A DNA stretch of 57,387 bases from Planctomycetota bacterium (lineage in GTDB: Bacteria; Planctomycetota; Planctomycetia; Pirellulales; Pirellulaceae), in assembly GCA_963205385.1 (NCBI GenBank), contig CAUJKE010000236.1:1-57387 (forward strand). The letters run 5' to 3'. A model generated the notes under the pieces. It worked only from the letters and a program-made list of their open reading frames with translations. It ran no database searches and was not told the DNA's origin. The position numbers and the translations under genes are program-made. Each line of letters starts with the position of its first letter. Positions within the stretch are counted from its first letter, which is position 1. Of the stretch, positions 27,001 through 28,937 are shown piece after piece.

Positions 27001-28546
27001 GCGTTACGGTAAGTTCATAATCGACTGCGGCGATGCTACGGACGCGGAGATAATAATCGCCTGTGGCTGGCGCAACAAACCTCGTAATCTTCCGCACCGC
27101 ATCTTGATAGGAGCTCTCGCTTTGCGCGAGCACAGTTCCATCCGCGGCGATGATCTCCAGCACGAGTTCGCTGGCATAGGACGGCCCGAGTTGCACCGCG
27201 ATCGATTCGCCGGCGGTGAGGTTGAGGGCGTAAACATCCGCGGGATCAGTCGTGCGCGCGAGGAGTGAATCGACTAGTGGATCGCGTAGTTCGTCCCATT
27301 GATACGGTGCAAACGCAACGTCGCCGGTCGCTGAAATCCAAAGGGCCGAGTATTCGTCGTGCGCCGCAAAAAAGCCGCTGCCGACGTACCGTAGGGAACT
27401 GGCTTCGAAGCTATACAACCGATAAAGATCAGGCTCGCGCAGGGAGAGCGAAGCGGTTGCTCCGGTCGCCGGATCGAGGGCATCGAACGCACTCACATGG
27501 GGCAATTTGCCAGAGAGATAGTAAAGCTGGCCATCGTCCGGATTAAAGGCGAGCGTCTTGCGCTGCGCCGAGGGGGTAATCTCCCAACTCGTCGTCGCTT
27601 CGCCGGTGGTCGTATTGATGATGGCCAAATGCGTTGGATCGCTATCGCTGGCGCTGGGAATTGCGAATAGCGTGCCTGCGCTGTCGAACGCGAGCGCGTC
27701 GAAGAGTCGTCCCGTGTCACCATGACGCACCGCGGCGCCGGTAACGGGATCCACCGTGACCAGTTCATGCGTTGCCTGGCTCGCGAGTTTGACCAGCGCG
27801 TAGTACGCGCCGGTAACAGGCTGGCGATCCCAGGAGATAACCTCTTGGACGGTTTCGCCGCTGATCGCTAGCGGCACGGTGGATGTGATGCCGCCGGTCG
27901 CCAGGTTGACGCGCACGACTTCGCCAGCGTCATTGAGTGCGTACGCTAGGCCGCTCGAGATCGGACCCTGGCCAACGCGCCCGCCGACTGTGCTGCGCGA
28001 GGAGACCAGATCCAGCGGAACCGCATTGGGGAAAGCGTCCGCCGTGGCAGGCGTGTCGTTGACGCCGCCGAGTGTTGAGCCTTCACTCTCGTAACCTGCA
28101 TTCAAACGCAACGCCAGATCATAATCCCCTTCACCTCCCAGGCGATTGACGCGCAGCGTGTACTCGCCGGTGGTGTCGATGGGAACAAACGGCAGTGTGA
28201 TCGTTTCGCCGCCTGTGGCAGCGCTTGCTTGCGCAATCTCCACGCCGCTGGGATTGAGCACGAGGAGTTGAACTTGCAACTCGTTCGACTCCGGCGTGAG
28301 CGTGAGATAGGCGAATTGCTGCGCGCCGAGGGTGATTTTAAAATCATCTTGCGGCTCGCCTGCACTCAACGCGTCGCTCGCAGTCCCTGCCAGCGCAAGC
28401 GCGGTCTGCGGCCCGAGCACGGCCAGTTCGGGAAAGAGCGCGAGCAAGCGACGATCTTCCAACTGCTCGAGCGAGAGTCGCGTGAAGCGTTCATCCCAAC
28501 GTCTGCGACGATATCGCCTCTGAGATCCCTTCAAAGTGCTTTTCAT
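1..28546 (-). CDS. Giant modular extracellular protein, C-terminus outside window (at least 9515 aa)
   Basis: One minus-strand frame is open from an ATG at 28544-28546 to the left edge. An in-frame TAG at 28568-28570 excludes a longer start. The first 25 residues are rich in Arg and Lys and lead into LEQLEDRRLLA (26-36), a signature common at the start of large planctomycete surface proteins. Module order by approximate residue: pre-peptidase-C-like and propeller-like regions (60-500), PPC-like and SbsA-type Ig-like modules interspersed to about 3750, ThuA-like modules (1348-1552, 2294-2499), discoidin-like (2029-2180), LamG-like (3224-3449), 16 CARDB repeats (3768-5855), a TIG-like module, a propeller-like region (6835-7070), nine He_PIG/cadherin-like repeats (7298-8154), an RHS/YD-like block (8356-8619), a dockerin-like EF-hand pair (8738-8795), then further Ig-like modules. 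No enzyme active site was recognised. Adhesion, cell-surface or matrix scaffolding is inferred. No clear Shine-Dalgarno precedes the ATG. The stop lies outside the window. Confidence 0.93.
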   Translation of the reverse strand, partial: MKSTLKGSQRRYRRRRWDERFTRLSLEQLEDRRLLALFPELAVLGPQTALALAGTASDALSAGEPQDDFKITLGAQQFAYLTLTPESNELQVQLLVLNPSGVEIAQASAATGGETITLPFVPIDTTGEYTLRVNRLGGEGDYDLALRLNAGYESEGSTLGGVNDTPATADAFPNAVPLDLVSSRSTVGGRVGQGPISSGLAYALNDAGEVVRVNLATGGITSTVPLAISGETVQEVISWDRQPVTGAYYALVKLASQATHELVTVDPVTGAAVRHGDTGRLFDALAFDSAGTLFAIPSASDSDPTHLAIINTTTGEATTSWEITPSAQRKTLAFNPDDGQLYYLSGKLPHVSAFDALDPATGATASLSLREPDLYRLYSFEASSLRYVGSGFFAAHDEYSALWISATGDVAFAPYQWDELRDPLVDSLLARTTDPADVYALNLTAGESIAVQLGPSYASELVLEIIAADGTVLAQSESSYQDAVRKITRFVAPATGDYYLRVRSIAAVDYELTVTRQGTVEFEDSYQYNPVNVYANASATGYSIGPDVDDDAYAFMAEAGAQLGITPLALANYDGSPSSLSLNLALLNNSGQVVATATNNGPLNYQVVTTGQHTLRVTTTAGSGVYTLTTSLAPAPSLAPVTVDYATTGDGNGLQGAHNVVPRFASLYLAAAVRADTLTPDQILIDGNPVPAASVVENNRIVAQFPILAEGDHLLEFIPTSLRGLAGQDVSPTSFAFTIDTVAPQVVNASLENDAEFAPGDLTITWEFSEDVYAYNSGAYSLIGAASGTHAWSNFSYDSETNVATMTYLGLADDLYTFRIAANDENGYPLFADTAGNALDGDRDGMAGGDFVRRFQVDQVPTEIPPLPLLPLAPTGAGIERSQSYAAAIGDATDTDSFSFTIAAQRAVSVLLTTTENVIPELTVTDPLDVPVGEVAQASSGQTLWHLPATLAAGVYTITTAFPDGATGAYRLQVLVDSQFEAESLGGPTNDTPATAEALTTVKQAAPGFPLASVVGHTSTVPYVKDHAFGYEAIAVPFEFEDISATGTGVLQGEDDAFAELTANELGDFVFPFYGVDRARLFINDNGLLTFGEPFDYSYYNTDLTGTPDAPLIAPYWDDLYLGVTAPPKAVYWEILGVGSERRLIVQWDGVSFYGAAAQTITFQAVLYESGEIQFNYLDLDAGVSYDEGANATVGLRDSTAGGGGRLLISYYDNSNYFVGSGKSVRVGIGIAPPAVDVYSVELTASTPATFSLGSAAGLRLDLYDANENLLARSVPIGEVQQIREFLPTASGTYYIHVVGVDELDYGLNVVQGATLAPAMSLQDPEVALQISPAAVSWLDGSPFSGTTPLRVGVHGIDQTTEIAARLNADPNFSFAASVVTTAEIDTLAELDAFDVILIGDYYTQSEYELFAPALRAWVEAGGAVVGLNYVIYAAGTSTGAPIPDIDAIIPVNTSGGWDSDYGSPFAFSGAQHPLTVNLTTFDFPGSVFYPTGGVDDGAQVLATVNGAPALVTGYVEQGRGVYLGGYYQEGDTLSGVAGELLANSVAWAAGINNSRTFTFHVPPGETITLATHSGAGLLDPTSALVLSLQLWHIDSDGTRTPVASAEANAPDNHNVLLEYETPGDSSGYYAAEVRGTAGRGDVTLTLAPAPHAAPLNVVSTSLADGTSYEAFPTNVLLEFNDELLLTSLTADDLLINGQPASGFSIVDGNHITFDIAALDAGAGAYTLTLAAGSVTGVSGQALDEFSLAFSVKNSVTVVSSTLTMGAIFAPGLVAADFEFDLPLNPNELTADDFVLVNLFTSEIAPASFSLDPNGTSLHLEYASLRDGNYSLRLRSGVDGLRSLGGQQLDGDADGTVGDDYVVDFMVVNTAPTALGMTALSPGGSLAYETTVGSSLNTPLDEETFLLNVDAGQILSVALTTAHPDLQLSVELRRPDDTVLTFADAPAAGLPALLNAFLDTAGEYKLIVRSLAAAGQFQLRAVLNAGLEQESYGGASNDSILTAESLDANTLYVSPLIQVATVTGDLGDANAGNIAAGKPVTLTAGSVSGAPLATLTDGQFLPRGTSWQSGTVWWSSSATTLELDLQDNYVLLGARLQADDADAYVLEYQDAGGQWQTLWNVPNYDTRIDSGLISRPDTGNTDTNQWHDFGAPVVASKVRVRATAGYSYALSEIQLRGFLANTDYEDYYSLELVEGQAASFAVDGRTSGVALELYNEAGERLASGLNDRTGVQSYITRFYAPADGNYYVRVFGHIADSYQVTMTTDSLLGLGDSSSSDPPLSLDFIGRALDGLTAGRPSVRVAVVTPYGNGAGIANQLLDSTNYSFQATSVTFNDVDTLAELANFDVVIMAYGYIPTTQFGTMLTALTNWVDSGGAFIGVGDILFLGGGYPEENLLDALVPISLTAPTSYGSAPVSVLPVAHPVTVGLPAQLGSQNISFAQSTAVDPGSIVLGTFNGFPAIAVREIGAGRVAYLAPYFEYNSLTTGNYDRLLEQAVAWAGNLAPSRSWTFSAQEGDELVITTATPGDGPGLPENEIDPAVELYFDDTSTTVPVAVDDNSAADGRNALLSYTVPVGAGGVYRLVLRSESGSGNVELRVNGATSAGEAFTAGAPSIADGSQHVTPPTTLRLTFSEQILLTSVAADDLLINGVPASGVAIVDGRTLEFTLGAAVSGDDVYELTLADGAITSVSATPLSAFTSSFVLDGTAPTVVAGSIADQEVLASGTNVSYTVTFSEAIDPTGIDAADVTLVETLSGVTYPALSVVVNNDAATITFPTLPQGTYTLTLASSATAFRDLFGNPLDGAPSAPLPSGDGIGGDPYVLNFSVDLPNQSLAGTFNSQLPRGGLVYESRATGAFHTAGDSDSFVVPVDPRTQMLIVLEPATATLVAEVRVYNAADELVAQQAAPGAGESVWLALTSDDLGGDYRLELIGQSGPGRYQLRTVLGAVPEVEATDENAANNSLATAQDLAPAFVDVGHGASRAAVLGEADGVQFTATQTKTSLIYTPNVLTYAFTGVAAPFGPGTLTVRANADLDASSEYITLSAEGLFTQNLFVVGGTQGGVVTTTVNLSLEQLQQLAADGTITFTMTPSSQVDNIVYPLELTLELSYPLSGAADYYRFDATAGQPVTVVATPQSSGNAVVELVGDDGTIYALGAKNANVLGASIDQFVPETSGDYYVRVRGDSAYSLVVLRGAALGQIPASGLASPPRLEPANHVLGYAQSYASTVLQQGPAAYYRLGETGGPVAADLTGTAPGQYVGALQLGQPSPLVQDLNGATVLPGGTSAQYVEVPDNAALHDDHALTVSGWLKVNSFDKTWQNVVYKGAANGSINDREFTIWVNSSGYLHFSVAPVGQSAIYTNTPTGSVAAGQWYHFAAILDTQQDVLQIYLNGQLRASAAVAMNDIRDSASPWRFGDSVPTGTAFNGGLDEIAIFTRPLNATEIAAQYEVGALGRGQQVYQFHAAAGDSLTLQTSTPGDLTGEPVNNFDPRVELYGPLGLLVASDDNTVSDGRNARVRYDVPVGEEGLYTAYLLGANVGDYTLFVDGATPPVAPQAPRVIATSPTANFRYSTPPQTLDLTFSEGLRVDTVAAGDLELSAGTVDGVELLDGRRLRFHVTLPNMEGDYTFSLPAGAFLDLQGNESEAFSSSFVLDKTGPRVIAQSPATQGSAPFTSLTFTFSEPLNAETFTIEDVTSFTDPSGNNLLYAIWNVTGSGDTFTVNFSQQSARGVYTLVFGPNILDVAGNRLDQNDNGVAGEAGDTYTAVVDVQSPDLHVLSVAPLVNPVWGTEVSLAWVVENIGNDPTAEAWSDRVWISANNTLDGSDILLATVAHTTPLASGAQYAGAATVTLPLNAALTSGNYYLIVAADAYNQQPETDEGNNLTASGSFAVTLPATADLVVTSITAPASSLSNQPLEISWTLKNQGTGTASGTWYDYLFLSTDDQVGGDQFFASVPFTGSLAPGEELTRSYSIQIPFNLEGARWAVVRTDATNAVYEHTQEGNNTTIDDNSIAISLAPFANLRPTSVTAPPAALADREAEITWTVENAGTGPTTAATWYDGVWLSTDPALGGGDIFLGEVARSAPLASGDSYTQSLTVQIPDLLVGDFYFLVKTDHRGQQNEFEYEDDNTRAAAATSITLPPPPDLAISGLTPSATVRQFGQTINISYRVDNIGPAAADKSWQDKVYLSTDDALSGDDVLLATVPPSGGLGPLDAAGGANTFYERSLDVVLPLLPALTTGVYHILVQVDAGAVQREASESNNLAATSPLALTVPPLPDLNVTNFSAPAAAQAGQLVTFTWTVRNDGDFAASGTWVDRVYLSTNGQVAGATQVAALTRATGLAVGGSYTTSANVNLPSLADGDYAVLVVTDAANVVYEKGLEANNQRAAAQALALTHADLSPAITTPPPSDLMSGYAYNVSWSTTNLGTADVITNWTERLYLSTDLIPSFNDRLLATIPRSAPLASGAATSRTAEFTVPIDLSGDYYLLVVTDAANNIAEVSGETNNVASFATAITLTPYADLEVSGVVAPTQVIGDPAEITVSWRVTNQGLDAGLVSHWTDAIIASPNNIPGDPDDVVVARYPHAGELASGAFYDRSETLLLPPGMDGRFHFFVRTDADSEVFENQLEANNTSEAQNLVDVLPAPYADLTIPTVTTPAVGYSGRTIQVTWEVHNDGIGTTSHGDWFDTVYLARQADGSEPLSPVYEFQHFGFLEPGGFYERTKDILVPDGVEGEVYVIVTTARPANRIYEHLHTDNNRGVSLSVAIVKTPWPDPYVTAITSVAEADEGSVIDIQWTVRNGGLGDALGSWTDRVYLQRIGGPEKVFLGDYRYDGPLAAGQSYVRSEAVRLPVRTNGTFRIVVETNALGDLYENDATANNTLVDDQDLTVRVKPRPDLQVDAINIPEEIPGGGTLAVEFVIINQGTLATQTPNWNDRVYLSLDTTVSSDDIVLGTFSNAAALLPGERYTTTTPANEIPRRLRGNVYVIVVTDFGDKVEEWPNDTNNTRYQAIYIEPLPLPDLVVEQVVAPAQAIEEATIEVRYTVTNRGSGPTDATQWTDTIWLTRDKNRPHPGQGDILLKTLPHTGGLDELSGYDVVANVTIPFGLDSGTYYITPWTDPYGVVLEDTLATNINPDDPNQIDNNNYKAREIIIIAPRPDLVVTQLTAPTTAIGGTAAEFSWTVVNAGNGVTRPETWVDRLYLSDNPNPLALGATSMIVGEVTHTGAMLPDDTYTAELAVTLSPSAQGQYFVVVTDYDDPRPLVGKVHEVNEDNNLRPVASTVSAVPADLQVTSISFEPSNISGEATTIRYTVTNTGEFPVWAGTRYWRDFVWVSSDPEFIRTRASYLGETAYSPPDVLLPGESYDVVFNTTWPRGVDGDYYVHIHLNAHNDFNPFLYPYISRMVREDWWPAHNGSNAQWLDEFSRWAYEDPTNNLVSARVNIEYREPDLHVTDITVPASGLSGNTFDFSYTVENIGNRATRSGNWTDRIFISHDASLDDRDYELTRFVRTGALGIGQTYTANLSARLPDGIEGDFYILVYTDSAAKKDDTPPYVLSDIGFDLPGLEFETPSPLAPWDLASSSTRELARGRVQEYQFEGNNIRGEILPVVLATPPDLQVTSLVAPARAYRGQMAEITYTVSNLGGATPDTQQKWQDLIYLSRDGLLDLSADRYLTSVEHEEGLDASGSYSVSTQVNIPADLDGPYYVFVITDPVRTNLIGKVFENDNEFNNARASDIPLIIEQPPPSDLQVTAIFIPPTAKPGEPIQLRWTVTNNGVYPATGTWSDALYLSANTQWEFTDRALGRVQFSGTLLPGQSYTSLLNTTLPAANPGQYRVLVRPDIFNQVYEDLGEANNVTASSDVLQVQVEQLILGQLLTTTLSTGQERLYQVVVPLNRTLRVSVASASNQAANELYLKHQSVPTTTTFDASSLAGLAPNQAAVIPTTNPGVYYVLIRGHAEPAPNTPIAILAELLPLAITDVHADVGGDGKYVTVTIAGAQFDPQATVKLVRPGIAEFTTIEADDQQKVFDATRIKAIFDLTGAPHGLYDLIVTNPDGSQAISPYRFLIERALQPEVTIGVGGPRFIPAGDTGLYSVSLQNISNVDAPYTYFQVGIPEMGVNSWVYGLPFAQLFSNVAGAPPAQDLADVPWAEINSNLNTTGQSLANGFLLDHADSDFTGFSFNVLTYPGLRELHDRAFESLRDKIYAAFPEFAAAGTLDNGPAGLDQVSPGLYNTFTSFGDVPDCIFTVPFVPFQMHIIAAATSMTRAEFIAFNLEQAAKLRTAILNDETASPGLVTLAADPQAWGELYLASLESAGLLLPEGGVPPLREHPLIISLVAVLSSGILAGPAGQTIRTSGDLPAFFDSVRAWYGHDAGLETQYDSTLPTFSSPTFEQNPTCPAELTNVNQIPARPTSDDFDLGLTSPTHFSTYDVYVPWISWAARNSLPPDYAISGITIHQPDEFEALDFSHYLAPTAATSGLASLVGPNTSETNGFVPLDAKLPHTIHFQNDPAASTNTNEVRVVAPIDEQLQGNSFRLGDVQIGDISIHIPAGRGLFQGDFDFTQARGFVLRISAGIDLATHTATWLLQAIDPLTGEVLRDPQRGLLRPNNAQGQGAGFVTYTIEADGNAPSGASISAQARVIFDNLPPEDSRPVSYRLDAVAPQTTTTSTALPGARPTYSVAWDAADDDDGSGLKQVTLYVAVDGGDFRIWQTGIKDARGAAVYLGETGHTYEFLALATDMAGNREIPPLGVSAGAQVGANLGAVPTVAETTPPNYGLPPEPLPQPSTNPLFATAEIGVPATAQPGPAAEFSTALAPFSAEMFAGPFATSGANIGPLAIVEAPDGSIIVSGGENRAQLFRFTGPGPHENVAPWVDVSLGGVSYPIYNMKFGLDGRLWAVTGGGPLLELNPTTGSVIAAHGDGLTLALAIHPTTGAIYVSSSRGVEIFDPATDAFTLYSRDLDLRVGSLAFAPDGALWAVTWPERNAVVRFTPQRRVETMLTFDTPIDSLAFGQPGTVLTDLLFVSHNSGASGSDLTMVDLATLRRVEVAQGGTRGDVVFTTSDGRVLVSQSSQVDVLRPILAPTVQSTNPPPDGVAPLPFSALRVTFDQAMQTGDASDPRSVLNVANYVLTGAVTGNVPIREVRYDVNSRTAILFVDNLPSDRFEWTIKRTINSAVGLAMAADHVQSFSAVSDFSALVDFEFATTRLDRSTHTLTYAVTIENTSDFDLRLPLFLLLDPVSGYAGVPTDLVGRAPDGRFVVSLVDNVPDGLVLHPHESTTARTISVYTPLIERGWFAPYLSALPSLNAAPVFTTAPVTSVTAGEQYQYDAVADDPDGVVVSYVLYAGPEGMSIDSTTGRVTWSTSAASPEDAAVVLHAVDSRGGWSRQAFTISVAGGNHRPIFAPTAGSITAYEGQLRALVVSAADPDGDALQYWVENLPAGATFDPLTRTFLWQPGDTAAGVYQVTFWASDGMLRTPLAVDFTVEPRNQPPVFAPTPNRALREGDYYLQQLTASDPDGQAVTLAAEQLPEGAVFYPLTGILEWTPGFAQAGDHEVTIAATSGGDTVRATFTLTVLNANAAPVFDPLESWRALEGQQVEFRAFAFDPDNPDFIPPDRLPGGDLGPYAGTLPSVTLSAQDLPAGATFDAATGIFHWVPTYDQSGQYVVTFMAVDDGGGLMAPLETTIQVPISISNANQRPIVTPLGPLTVARGDVLEVPVAVTDPDGDPLVLGARRVQFGPALPPFVTFVDHGDGSGRLTFAPGVGDRGDYTLAIDARDDGDGDGAQLALVSSYSFVVTVTAPNEPPVWAPVADKVAVVGDPFTLLLKTYDADEEPLTYDLSGLPAGATLTPGAVYGTVTLTWTPTVDDIGAYQPVFTVTDGGNGQPALIAADVAQIHLAVRASNQAPTAPQPAPQALHEGETLALALAATDSDGDGLEYSASNLPAGAALDPLTGNFTWTPTYEQAGHYEVQLTATDGHSPADYTLVIDVQDVNRAPVIVPHHPQYGRENTELRFQIVGDDPDGLPLTYAALNLPSGATLNSTTGQFVWKPDYAQAGDYLLQFSATDAGGLTAITNVPVKIDNVNRAPLIDTSHRAPRVGQAFEMFVAASDPDANTTLTYTAENLPFGATLEAETGRVTWTPSAAQLGEHLVQFTVSDGLAEASQVVLLRVTAEPILPQVRIELTPSFPVLPGANVTIQAVAASLADIVSIEVFLDGQPLTLDALGRAMLTPAAPGKLHLTARATDLDGLVGTTDSVIRVRDAADAQPPQVSLQSQSLTAAITQPRDILGAVVDANLDYWRLEIAPLAGGAFVELASGETPISGLLTTLSPAGLANGFYRLQLTARDISGRISRTETAVEINSATKESAYRYTHTDAVVQLDGVAWPITRVYDSLLTDVAGSLGWGWRLTARDVNITTNVLPTGQESLGIFNALHAGARAYVTLPDGSLAGFTFQPEQVDLPGLTYYRPQWIADPGVAYELASVETILIRAGAKFYDQASGQPYNPASGFFTGADYTLTAPDGSYDLIDARGGIVEHVAASGQHFQVSTAGIVAENGEQLQFLFNDDGRLASIVTADHSQVEYRYDALGNLVRVQNGSAEADYGYDADSPRQLTAAIDGAANPVVQYQSAFQVDAMTAALRTLRNAEPVAGVLAAGDVDSIGFVISSEQLATTGNGRLLLRLELAGEPGLGLPQAPAVLGLSALEVTTTGETVVALFVIDRPGIYVAQVRGRDAAAGAYQLSIRAAGDVTGDGYVDGGDGQQLQAALGSVVGDAAYVRAADFDGNGAIDDGDRLLYLANLGFVTGQITPAANIVTTLGLEASSDSGVLGDSRTAHDNVTLVGSTYPFASVQLALTGQTVIADAYGLFAFSNVPLSLGSNALAAAVTRTNPLRTTSVETVITRLGAEDDPPVVSVALANDTGRIGNDRVTFNPTVVGIVTDASPIDALYVQLDGFVPRDVKQLLAQGQFTLSAALLNDIAGGELADGVHHLRVVARDAVGNLSLPRELVFTLDTRAPDEAAAPTLLAEYDTGVANDDGITQLELVVVRFVAAPGELLRLRVDGTPRVQTITTGAVELPLMLATGTHSIDVLVEDLAGNTRVSPPLMITVDRTPPAQPTLALDVDSDTPPVGDGQTELEVVTLVGATSAGAKVWLFRGSDLAHAILESTADGSGAFRFEEVALATGHNAFFVQAQDLAGNSSMFTHSVMTTAADNSAPVLHAAPLKDTGISASDGVTNVATIVGVVDDPAGIASFEASLDGGLFVNVLPRLSGPAFSFTRTDLETIFGVPYDEGAHELRFRATDTLGHASSEFVLPVTFDATRPLPLAQLDLWAESDSGRFDADNITNLTTLNIRIPTAAGDRVQWYVDGVQGGSQVATGPLDFTAGPFAEGRHVFTATITDDAGNISVFSPPLQVTIDTTAPAAPSFGLDASYDTRPYGDNATNLRTVRLTGQSDPDSLVELLDIGRTALADEQGRFSLYPVTLTTLGSYEFTVQAADLAGNTAMFSQTIVRSDQLETDLLRPE
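2165..2335 (-). other. Dockerin-like double EF-hand
   Basis: Approximate residues 8738-8795. Two calcium-loop motifs, GDVTGDGYVDGGDG and ADFDGNGAIDDGDR, are separated by about 30 residues, and each is followed by a short hydrophobic helix. This is the layout of type I dockerin repeats, common in planctomycete surface proteins. It normally sits at the C-terminus, but here at least 700 more residues of Ig-like modules follow. Confidence 0.78.
2690..3480 (-). other. RHS/YD-repeat-like block inside the giant protein
   Basis: Approximate residues 8356-8619. The block starts around YRYTHTDAVV, passes ITRVYDS and GWGWRL, reads a series of short beta-rich segments such as LTAPDGSYDLIDARGG, and contains a canonical YD unit, YRYDALGNLVRV, at about 2780-2830. 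RHS/YD repeats normally form hollow shells around toxins or make long fibres. Here only a short stretch is present and no cysteine or toxin tip follows. A structural insert is the most cautious reading. Confidence 0.7.
4085..6655 (-). repeat. Nine tandem He_PIG / cadherin-like Ig repeats
   Basis: Approximate residues 7298-8154 of the giant protein contain nine units of about 90-110 residues. Each opens with N-x-x-P and contains a D-(P/S/A)-D acidic turn typical of calcium-binding cadherin-like modules. Most also contain LP-x-GA-x-(F/L) and close with (G/R)-x-(F/V)-x-W-x-P. Such arrays form extended rods and often need calcium. Unit boundaries are approximate. Confidence 0.82.
10985..17245 (-). 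repeat. Sixteen tandem CARDB repeats
   Basis: Within the giant protein, residues 3768 to about 5855 hold sixteen consecutive units that open with (P/A/S)-(D/N)-L/P and a short beta strand, followed by a W-x-V-x-N-x-G strand, a W-x-D-x-(V/I)-Y/W-L-S turn and an NN or similar close. Unit starts lie near 17245, 16875, 16500, 16125, 15735, 15360, 15003, 14617, 14247, 13885, 13510, 13100, 12700, 12228, 11730 and 11329. The mean period is about 131 residues. CARDB is an Ig-like adhesion fold. The units are diverged at both protein and DNA level, so this is an old expansion. Confidence 0.88.
18200..18876 (-). other. LamG / concanavalin-like module
   Basis: Approximate residues 3224-3449 of the giant protein. 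Visible hallmarks are GPAAYYRLGE at the start, a VSGWLKV strand, the WYHFAAILD and IYLNGQ strands, and GGLDEIAIF-x-RPL near the end. This is the usual LamG_3 pattern. These jelly-roll modules commonly bind polysaccharide. The second giant gene opens with a module of the same type. Confidence 0.8.
21050..21665 (-). other. ThuA/class-I-amidotransferase-like module, copy 2
   Basis: Approximate residues 2294-2499 of the giant protein. It starts with RVAVVTPYGNGAG, continues through TLAELANFDVVIMAYGY and WVDSGGAFIGVGD, and ends near QAVAWAGN. The shared DTLAEL-x-x-FDV core with copy 1 indicates internal duplication. The fold assignment rests on pattern only. Confidence 0.5.
22010..22460 (-). other. 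Discoidin (F5/8 type C)-like carbohydrate-binding module
   Basis: Approximate residues 2029-2180 of the giant protein. The order is typical of the family: NIAAGKPVT at the start, LTDGQF, a WWSS segment, LELDLQDNYVLLGARL, and a closing YALSEIQLRG strand. Such modules bind glycans or cell surfaces. This one sits between PPC/Ig-like modules and ThuA-like copy 2. Confidence 0.6.
23890..24505 (-). other. ThuA/class-I-amidotransferase-like module, copy 1
   Basis: Approximate residues 1348-1552 of the giant protein. The region alternates hydrophobic strands and helices: an opening strand around RVGVHG, then a core reading FDVILIGDYY followed by WVEAGGAVVGL. It ends at a SVAWAAG-like segment. A second copy with the same order lies at 21050-21665. 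The pattern resembles ThuA or GATase-like Rossmann modules. No catalytic Cys-His-Glu set is evident, so a binding or structural role is more likely than catalysis. Confidence 0.5.
28439..28471 (-). other. N-terminal LEQLEDRRLLA targeting-type motif of the giant protein
   Basis: Residues 26-36 read LEQLEDRRLLA and follow a leader that contains RRYRRRR. A related motif, VENLEERRVLA, occupies residues 21-31 of the other large surface protein (43567-48966). Motifs of this form are common at the N-termini of very large planctomycete proteins and are thought to mark export or surface attachment. Neither protein has a conventional hydrophobic signal peptide, so the route is inferred. Confidence 0.75.
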
Positions 28547-28874
28547 GGCGAAGTTCCAACGAAGAGGCTACACAGTTAGGGGGGCGCAATTATCATCGCC
28601 GTGCGCCGCGGAAAATTCAACTTCCTCGATGGACGAAGTAACAAACCGCTACAACAGGGGGGATTATAGTGCTCCGTTGCCGTATTCTGAGGACGGAATC
28701 GCATCAAAATTGCGGGAAAATGCTGGTGAAAGTCGCCTCGATTTCGGAAATCGACGGCCCATTTTTGTTGTCGCTGCGCTGCTGCGGATCACTGACCGTC
28801 TGGTCGAGGTGCGACCGAAATGCAAACATGGTGTGCAGGCATAACCGAACTCTTGGCGACTTCGGCAAGATTTT

Positions 28875-28907
28875 GTTGGCAACGTTGGCAACGTTGTGGT
28901 TCGCAAC
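28875..28907. repeat. GTTGGCAAC direct repeats upstream of fhcC
   Basis: The nonamer GTTGGCAAC occurs twice back to back (28875-28883, 28884-28892). A looser copy, GTTGTGGTTCGCAAC, follows at 28893-28907. The block lies 31 bp upstream of the fhcC ATG. It could be an operator or simple slippage; the sequence alone does not decide. Confidence 0.35.
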
Positions 28908-28923
28908 CCGTGGGATATTCATC

Positions 28924-28929
28924 AAGGGA
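28924..28929 (+). promoter_or_regulatory. Ribosome-binding site of fhcC
   Basis: AAGGGA lies eight bases before the ATG at 28938 and supports that start. Confidence 0.6.
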
Positions 28930-28937
28930 ATTGATTC

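Larger units (their letters stand above)
28547..28937. promoter_or_regulatory. Divergent intergenic region between the giant gene and fhcC
   Basis: These 391 bp separate two divergent genes and so must contain both promoters. No convincing sigma-70 boxes were seen. The visible features are an AAGGGA ribosome-binding site for fhcC at 28924-28929 and a direct repeat at 28875-28907. Short ORFs crossing the region have no family resemblance and were not accepted. Confidence 0.5.
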
